In this document: positions 6,365 to 9,960 of the stretch, in pieces
Layout of the letters: each line of letters begins with the position of its first letter
Position numbering within the stretch: position 1 is the first letter of the stretch
Assembly (NCBI GenBank): GCA_021796315.1
Contig: JAJYOH010000184.1
Location: 1-9,960 of the forward strand
Direction: 5' to 3'
Source: Chloroflexota bacterium
Lineage (GTDB): Bacteria > Chloroflexota > Anaerolineae > Anaerolineales > Villigracilaceae
DNA length: 9,960 nt
Program-made: the position numbers and the translations under genes
The notes under the pieces: model-generated
Told to the model about the DNA's origin: nothing
Seen by the model: the letters and a program-made list of their open reading frames with translations, nothing else
Databases searched by the model: none

Positions 6365-6721
6365 TTATTCCATCGGCTCGAATTTCAATCCATAAACGTC
6401 TTCGCCATATTGCACGCGGATCGGTTCCCATGTTGGCTTGACTTTCATTCCAATTTTTAATTGATCGACCGAATCGGCTTTGATCTGTCCCATGGCTTTG
6501 ACATGATTTTCAAATTCAACCACGCCGATGACAAGATATCGTTGATCGAAGCCCCATGGCAGATTGAAGATGGATGTGAATGTTAAAAGTTTTGCATTGC
6601 CTTCAGGTTTGATCGTCTCGAACTCGCGGCCTTTGCACGCCAGACAGCGGTCATGAAATGGATAATGAATCTTGCCGCACTTCTTGCACTTGTAAGCGGT
6701 GATGGCAATTTCTTTTTTCAT
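6365..6721 (-). CDS. DUF35 zinc-ribbon / OB-fold acyl-CoA-binding partner protein
   Basis: A 118-residue protein of the DUF35 (OB-fold, zinc-ribbon) family. The rubredoxin-like zinc ribbon is complete: Cys12, Cys15, Cys26 and Cys29 in a CxxC-x10-CxxC arrangement. The remaining ~80 residues form the OB domain. In known pairs these proteins bind a thiolase-fold enzyme and shape the CoA substrate channel; examples are archaeal acetoacetyl-CoA thiolase/HMG-CoA synthase, the steroid aldolase Ltp2 with ChsH2, and BbsA with BbsB. Its ATG overlaps the thiolase stop as ATGA, with GAGGG about 7 bases upstream. This points to coupled translation and a stoichiometric complex with that protein. Confidence 0.9.
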   Translation of the reverse strand: MKKEIAITAYKCKKCGKIHYPFHDRCLACKGREFETIKPEGNAKLLTFTSIFNLPWGFDQRYLVIGVVEFENHVKAMGQIKADSVDQLKIGMKVKPTWEPIRVQYGEDVYGLKFEPME

Positions 6722-7908
6722 TGCTCTACCCTCTTCAACACAAAAGCCAGCACGTTATTTCCAAAGCCGCCAAAGTTGACGGTCAACCCGTTCTGGGCAT
6801 TTTTCACCTGACGATTCTTCGGCAGCTCATGGCGCAATTGCCAGACGATATCCACGATCTGGGCCACGCCGGTAGCGCCCACCGGGTGCCCTCGAGCTTT
6901 TAACCCGCCTGACACATTGATCGGAATCTGTCCGCCGAATCGAGTCTTGCCTGCGCCAGCAGCTTTGCCTCCTTCACCTTTTTTGAAGAAGCCAACATGT
7001 TCACTCTCTGCGATTTCGAGAATTGTGAAGGCATCATGCAATTCAGCGACATGAATATCGGAAGGTTTAAGTTTTGCTTTTTCAAAAGCCTGTTGAGCGG
7101 CGAGTGTGACAGCCTTCAAGTCGGTTGGATCATCGCGCTCTTGAAGCGTGTGCGTATCGGTGGCTTGACCGAAGCCAGCAACCAACACCGGCGGCTTCGA
7201 TAATTTTTTCGCCATCTCGAGCGGACACAAAACCAACGCCGCCGCGCCATCGCTGACCGGGCAAAGATCATAAAGATGAAGCGGATCAGCTGACACGGGA
7301 TTGTTGACGATAGCATCGGGGCTATCGAAGATGCCCACACGGTCGAGAGTCATCTCAACATGCGCGAGCGGATTCAACGCGCCCATCTCCTGGTTTTTCA
7401 AAGAGACGGCCAGCAGGTGTTCGCGCGTCACGCCATATTTTTCCATGTATAAACGTGTGAACATTCCAGCCATGCCGGGCAATGTGATCCCGTAAGGATA
7501 TTCAGCTTGTGGATGAGTCATGGTGGCGACGAAATCTGTTGCGCGCCAACCGGTCACTTCACGCATCTTTTCGCCGCCCACAACCAAAACATAATCGTAA
7601 TAACCGGAGGCAACTGCGAGCAGTCCGTTCTTGACGGCGGAGGCTCCAGACGCTGGTCCGTTCTCGACGGTCTCAGCCGCCGCGGGCAAAAGATTGAGGC
7701 GGTCCACCAACGAGCTTGCAATCGCGGATTGATGTTGAAGCATCCCGCCGCCCATGTTGGCGACGTAAACCGAGTCAACAGATTTATCTCCGAGACCGGC
7801 ATCGTCCAACGCTTTGAGGGAGGCGTAGGCGAGCATATCCATCAACGTGTCTTCGTCGCGCCGACCGAAGGGGATCATGCCAGCGCCGATAATTGCAACG
7901 TCTCTCAT
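6718..7908 (-). CDS. Thiolase-fold (SCP2-type) protein lacking the catalytic cysteine; possible aldolase/lyase
   Basis: A full-length (396 residues) member of the thiolase superfamily, SCP2/archaeal type. The nucleophile motif normally reads (A/N)CASG; here it is E-N-G-P-A-S-G (82-88), so Pro85 stands at the cysteine position. The other landmarks are kept: H-D-A-F (291-294), G-G-L-K-A-R-G-H-P-V-G (334-344) with His341, and the final N-F-G-G-F-G-N loop (378-384), where classical thiolases have CxGGG. Without the cysteine, acyl-enzyme thiolysis is unlikely. The steroid aldolase Ltp2, which also needs a DUF35 partner, is a precedent for retro-aldol cleavage of a CoA ester on this fold. The gene begins 3 bases after the GNAT gene, with AGGAAG upstream, and overlaps the DUF35 gene. 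The natural substrate cannot be told; an assembly protein without catalysis is an alternative. Confidence 0.9.
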   Translation of the reverse strand: MRDVAIIGAGMIPFGRRDEDTLMDMLAYASLKALDDAGLGDKSVDSVYVANMGGGMLQHQSAIASSLVDRLNLLPAAAETVENGPASGASAVKNGLLAVASGYYDYVLVVGGEKMREVTGWRATDFVATMTHPQAEYPYGITLPGMAGMFTRLYMEKYGVTREHLLAVSLKNQEMGALNPLAHVEMTLDRVGIFDSPDAIVNNPVSADPLHLYDLCPVSDGAAALVLCPLEMAKKLSKPPVLVAGFGQATDTHTLQERDDPTDLKAVTLAAQQAFEKAKLKPSDIHVAELHDAFTILEIAESEHVGFFKKGEGGKAAGAGKTRFGGQIPINVSGGLKARGHPVGATGVAQIVDIVWQLRHELPKNRQVKNAQNGLTVNFGGFGNNVLAFVLKRVEQ

Positions 7909-7911
7909 GGC

Positions 7912-8601
7912 TCATCTTCCTTTCAGCCCGGCGATGCGTTCGCGGATGGTATCGTCATCGGCAAACTTGATGTCAGCCTGAGCCTCATCCATCAATTCCT
8001 GCGAGACAGGACGTTCGCCCACCACGAGGCGCGGCTTGGCTTTGAAGTAGATATCGCGCGTGAGACGATAGGAATCGCCGCCGCCCAATTCGTGCGGGAT
8101 GTGAGTCAGTTCAAGCGGATACTCGATCATCCAACGGCGGAAACCGATCGGGCTTTCAGCAACGATCAACACCGCATCCTGATTCAAATATTCCATGTGG
8201 TATTCCATCTTGGCGGCGAACAGATGCGAACCGATGCGCAGACCGCGGTCAATGGCCAGCGTGTGATAGGACATGCCAACTTTTTCGTTTTCGAGTCGTC
8301 CGTTGACCACGCCGACGAGATAACCGTCCACCTGCCCCATCAGGCAATATTCGCTCTTGACGCGATAGCGATACCAGGCGAGCAACTCGCCGTATAACCG
8401 CGCGCTGACAATGTCATAGTAATCGCGCTCGATGAACAAGCAGGGATGAACCGATTTGAGAATCGCCGGAACATCTTCGCGAACAGCCTGGCGTATCACC
8501 ATTTTCTTTCCGTTCGCCAGCGTGATGACCTTGGGCGGATAAGGCGCCATTGGATATTGCATTGGCCGCAGAACGGCCTCGAGTTCCATATCTATTGGCA
8601 T
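7912..8601 (-). CDS. GNAT-family acyltransferase, substrate unknown
   Basis: A 229-residue protein with a GNAT fold. Residues 34-50 match the first strand and helix (I-R-Q-A-V-R-E-D-V-P-A-I). Residues 82-105 give the central strands, with D-G-Y-L-V-G-V-V-N-G, and residues 119-127 (R-G-L-R-I-G-S-H-L) are the acetyl-CoA pyrophosphate loop, close to the consensus R-G-x-G-I-G. The N-terminal ~30 residues and the C-terminal ~45 residues are outside the usual domain. The start codon has a perfect AGGAGG (8614-8609) 7 bases upstream, the strongest ribosome site in the operon. It is followed after 3 bases by the thiolase-fold gene, so a role in the same CoA-dependent pathway is likely. Regulation of a pathway enzyme by lysine acylation would be another possibility. 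Confidence 0.8.
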   Translation of the reverse strand: MPIDMELEAVLRPMQYPMAPYPPKVITLANGKKMVIRQAVREDVPAILKSVHPCLFIERDYYDIVSARLYGELLAWYRYRVKSEYCLMGQVDGYLVGVVNGRLENEKVGMSYHTLAIDRGLRIGSHLFAAKMEYHMEYLNQDAVLIVAESPIGFRRWMIEYPLELTHIPHELGGGDSYRLTRDIYFKAKPRLVVGERPVSQELMDEAQADIKFADDDTIRERIAGLKGR

Positions 8602-8628
8602 AATAAAACCTCCTAATGGTTTATGTCA

Positions 8629-8655
8629 CACCGGCACTTGCGCCCGGTGCAAGTG
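8629..8655 (-). other. Alternative hairpins in the GNAT leader
   Basis: CACTTGC (8635-8641) pairs with GCAAGTG (8649-8655) in a 7-bp stem. Alternatively CACCGG (8629-8634) pairs with CCGGTG (8644-8649). The two stems share bases and exclude each other. They lie 15-40 bases upstream of the GNAT ribosome site on the minus-strand transcript, next to a family A repeat. A regulatory role is only possible. Confidence 0.3.
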
Positions 8656-8747
8656 TTGCGAGCGCACTTTGCGAAGCAATCTCCCGTCGAGCAGGGATTT
8701 TCCATTAACAAGAGATTGCTTCGGTCGCTACGCTCCCTCGCAATGAC
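8653..8747. repeat. Family A palindromic repeat between the cyclase and GNAT genes
   Basis: TTGCGAG...GCGAAGCAATCTC (8656-8683) is inverted against GAGATTGCTTCGG...CTCGCAA (8712-8743), leaving a ~28-base centre. It belongs to the widespread 'cattgcgagg...gaagcaatct' type of intergenic repeat and is the stand-alone relative of the element inside the DUF2877 gene. Confidence 0.75.
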
Positions 8748-8751
8748 GTAC

Positions 8752-9633
8752 TTAACTCAGATTCACCTTGCTCAACTTGTTGATGCTTTCCATGTGCGCC
8801 GAATCGAAGGCATCGCCAAATTTCGTTTTGGACATGCCTTCTCTTTTCTTCATCAGGTCGGCATATTCTTTATCGTCCAGGATCGCGACACAGCGCGAGA
8901 TGCAGGATTCCCCATCCACGAAACGCCAGGGGAACATGCCAATCGTCACGCGGCGGTTAAGCAGAAGATCAATCTCGCCGCCGATGCACTCGGCATGGAT
9001 GATCCCATACGGGAACATCTCCAGGTGCATCAACTGATACTTGGTGTCGTCGAAGAAATCTGCCAGCGGCATGCCATACTTCTTCTTGAAAACCTTGTCG
9101 GCCTGTCGCGCCTGGCGCGGCATCCAGTCACGGATGATGGTATTCATCGGATGGTCGGCGCTGCCGCAATCTACGCCAATCCAACGCAACTTCTTTGCCT
9201 TTGCCCACTCGGCAAACTCGCGGTCTGGACCGGGGTGCATCACCATGTAGCGGATTTCGTTGGCGGTGGGCATGTCCCAGCCGAAATGATGGTAGCCGGT
9301 GTGGATGATGAGAATGTCGCCTTCGCGGACTTCGACGCGTTCCTCGACCATCTTGCTGGTGTACACATCGTAGTCGCCGCAAACATCGCTCAAGTCAACA
9401 ACCGCGGCCTCATGCACGAGATAATCCATTTCGAGCGAGGCGATATCCTTGCCCGGCGTATGGAAATGGATCTCACCATCGAGGTGCGTGCCAAGATGAT
9501 TCGAGTGCGTGAGCACTTGTCCGTTGGCGCCGTTTGGTGCGAGGCGCTTGAAATATTTCAATTGCAATGGTTCGTAGGTGGGCCAGGGAGGTGTTGCTAC
9601 TCCGAGGGGGATCGTCAAATCAATGAATTTCAT
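8752..9633 (-). CDS. Cyclase-family metal-dependent hydrolase (kynurenine formamidase-like)
   Basis: A 293-residue protein of the cyclase/KynB/isatin-hydrolase superfamily, whose members hydrolyse amides or open small rings using zinc or manganese. The metal-binding signature is clear: H46-L-G-T-H50-L-D52-G-E-I-H56. D155 in G-V-D-C-G-S-A-D-H and H213-A-E215 near the C-terminus match the later conserved blocks. It is longer than bacterial kynurenine formamidase (about 210 residues), with extra sequence around 165-200 and 240-293, so it is a different subfamily and the substrate is not kynurenine by default. The start at 9633 is set by AAGGAG 6 bases upstream. The longer frame from 9693 would translate a palindromic repeat as its N-terminus. 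Within this operon it could supply the amide or ring hydrolysis step before the carbamoyl- or CoA-dependent steps. Confidence 0.85.
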   Translation of the reverse strand: MKFIDLTIPLGVATPPWPTYEPLQLKYFKRLAPNGANGQVLTHSNHLGTHLDGEIHFHTPGKDIASLEMDYLVHEAAVVDLSDVCGDYDVYTSKMVEERVEVREGDILIIHTGYHHFGWDMPTANEIRYMVMHPGPDREFAEWAKAKKLRWIGVDCGSADHPMNTIIRDWMPRQARQADKVFKKKYGMPLADFFDDTKYQLMHLEMFPYGIIHAECIGGEIDLLLNRRVTIGMFPWRFVDGESCISRCVAILDDKEYADLMKKREGMSKTKFGDAFDSAHMESINKLSKVNLS

Positions 9634-9639
9634 GGTTGA

Positions 9640-9647
9640 CTCCTTTT
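9640..9647 (-). promoter_or_regulatory. Ribosome binding site fixing the cyclase start
   Basis: AAAAGGAG on the minus strand ends 6 bases before the ATG at 9633. This strong site supports the shorter start over the in-frame ATG at 9693, which has no such sequence and lies beyond the repeat at 9658-9690. Confidence 0.8.
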
Positions 9648-9657
9648 GATAGTTAGG

Positions 9658-9690
9658 TGGTCGAGTAGCCCGAAGGGCGTATCGAGACCA
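9658..9690 (-). repeat. Family B palindromic repeat, unit 1
   Basis: The 33-bp unit runs from TGGTCGAGTAG to CGTATCGAGACCA and is an imperfect palindrome with a CCCGAAGGG centre. It faces the unit at 9728-9774 in the opposite orientation, 37 bases away, in the gap between the DUF1116 and cyclase genes. Confidence 0.7.
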
Positions 9691-9727
9691 CAAGGTTTCA
9701 TATAATCTTTTGTTTAGTGCTTACTTG

Positions 9728-9774
9728 TTGGTCTCGATACGACGGCGAACGAGCACCGCCGTCTACTCGACCAA
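9728..9774 (+). repeat. Family B palindromic repeat, unit 2
   Basis: The ends TTGGTCTCGATAC and TACTCGACCAA match unit 1 in reverse, with a different, larger centre in which GACGGCG (9741-9747) pairs with CGCCGTC. It lies 11 bases beyond the DUF1116 stop codon, so it forms a hairpin right after that gene and could act as an mRNA stabiliser or weak attenuator. Confidence 0.7.
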
Positions 9775-9785
9775 CGAGGTTCAAT

Positions 9786-9960
9786 CTACATTTCTTTTAT
9801 AGCCTCAAACGCATCTCTAAAACATTTCTCCGGTGCGCGCAAAATTCCCGCGCCGACCATGCCCACGCCGGGATTCTTGTGAGCGATGCCGGTGTTGATC
9901 TGCGGCAGGATGCCAGTCTCCATTACTTTGCGAACGTCAATGCCGAGCGGCGTGCCGCGG
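9786..9960 (-). CDS. DUF1116 protein (AllG/YlbE family), C-terminal 58 residues only
   Basis: The frame is open to the right window edge and ends with TAG at 9788-9786. The visible tail contains G-T-P-L-G-I-D-V-R-K-V, then T-G-I-L-P-Q-I-N-T-G-I-A-H-K and G-V-G-M-V-G-A-G-I-L-R-A-P-E-K-C-F. This is the conserved end of DUF1116 proteins such as E. coli AllG (YlbE) and YahG. AllG is a subunit of the reported oxamate carbamoyltransferase with AllF (FdrA) and AllH (YlbF, DUF2877). A DUF2877 gene stands at the other end of the same operon, which supports the identification. An FdrA-like gene is expected upstream of this one. Its 5' part and start are outside the window. Confidence 0.85.
   Translation of the reverse strand, partial: RGTPLGIDVRKVMETGILPQINTGIAHKNPGVGMVGAGILRAPEKCFRDAFEAIKEM

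Noticed and set aside
6363..6431. ATG at 6431 as start of the DUF2877 gene
   Set aside because: It would add 23 residues overlapping the end of the DUF35 gene; the GTG at 6362, just after the DUF35 stop, fits the tight operon spacing better.
7507..8397. 296-residue open frame on the + strand over the thiolase and GNAT genes
   Set aside because: It crosses two well-supported minus-strand genes and has no family-like motif; it is a by-product of their codon bias.
8623..9639. 338-residue open frame on the + strand over the cyclase gene
   Set aside because: It is antisense to a gene with clear metal-binding motifs and a strong ribosome site; its first part reads through a palindromic repeat and it shows no recognisable domain.
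9634..9693. ATG at 9693 as start of the cyclase gene
   Set aside because: The added residues are translated from the family B repeat, and the good ribosome site precedes the ATG at 9633.
9658..9774. The repeat pair as a short CRISPR array
   Set aside because: The units are inverted relative to each other and have unequal centres; there is no regular direct repeat-spacer pattern and no cas gene.

Overview
The window looks like a chromosomal segment from an environmental bacterium, most likely Chloroflexota (Anaerolineae-like). The reasons are the mix of families (a DUF362 protein beside a ferredoxin-rich membrane protein, a thiolase paired with a DUF35 protein, DUF2877/DUF1116 proteins), the moderate GC content, and the many short palindromic intergenic repeats. 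This assignment is an inference; no rRNA, tRNA or marker gene is present to prove it. I see no CRISPR array, insertion sequence or phage gene.

Left part (1-1037, + strand): the end of a transcription unit. It holds an extremely Glu-rich protein followed at once by a textbook intrinsic terminator (736-765), then a ~120-bp MITE-like imperfect palindrome (785-904), then the upstream region of the next gene.

Centre (1038-5204): a cell-envelope and electron-transfer group. On the + strand is a lipoprotein made of TPRs and a PQQ-type beta-propeller. Facing it on the minus strand is a two-gene unit: a DUF362 protein with a Tat signal and a C-terminal membrane anchor, then a natural NapH-NapG-like fusion (quinol-oxidase-type membrane half plus multi-cluster ferredoxin half with its own internal Tat motif). 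The convergent genes overlap by 12 bp at their stop codons. A good sigma70-like promoter precedes the DUF362 gene.

Right part (5300-9960, minus strand): a probable catabolic operon, transcribed in the order DUF1116 (partial, C-terminal 58 residues) > cyclase-family metal hydrolase > GNAT acyltransferase > thiolase-fold protein > DUF35 zinc-ribbon/OB protein > DUF2877. Four of the junctions are within a few bases or overlap. DUF1116 and DUF2877 are the families of the E. coli oxamate carbamoyltransferase subunits AllG and AllH, which work with FdrA/AllF. FdrA would be expected just outside the window. Here these two families bracket a CoA-dependent module whose thiolase-fold protein lacks the nucleophilic cysteine (Pro at that place). 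That suggests aldolase- or lyase-type chemistry with its DUF35 partner rather than ordinary thiolysis. A pathway that hydrolyses an amide or ring, cleaves an acyl-CoA, and recovers a carbamoyl group is the working hypothesis and the most interesting content of the window.

The right part also carries two families of small palindromic repeats: A, with 'CATTGCGAG'-type ends, and B, with 'TGGTCTCGATAC...TACTCGACCA'-type ends. One composite copy (B nested in A) lies inside the DUF2877 gene and keeps the reading frame open, adding about 37 residues. This resembles the protein-invading palindromic elements known from Rickettsia.
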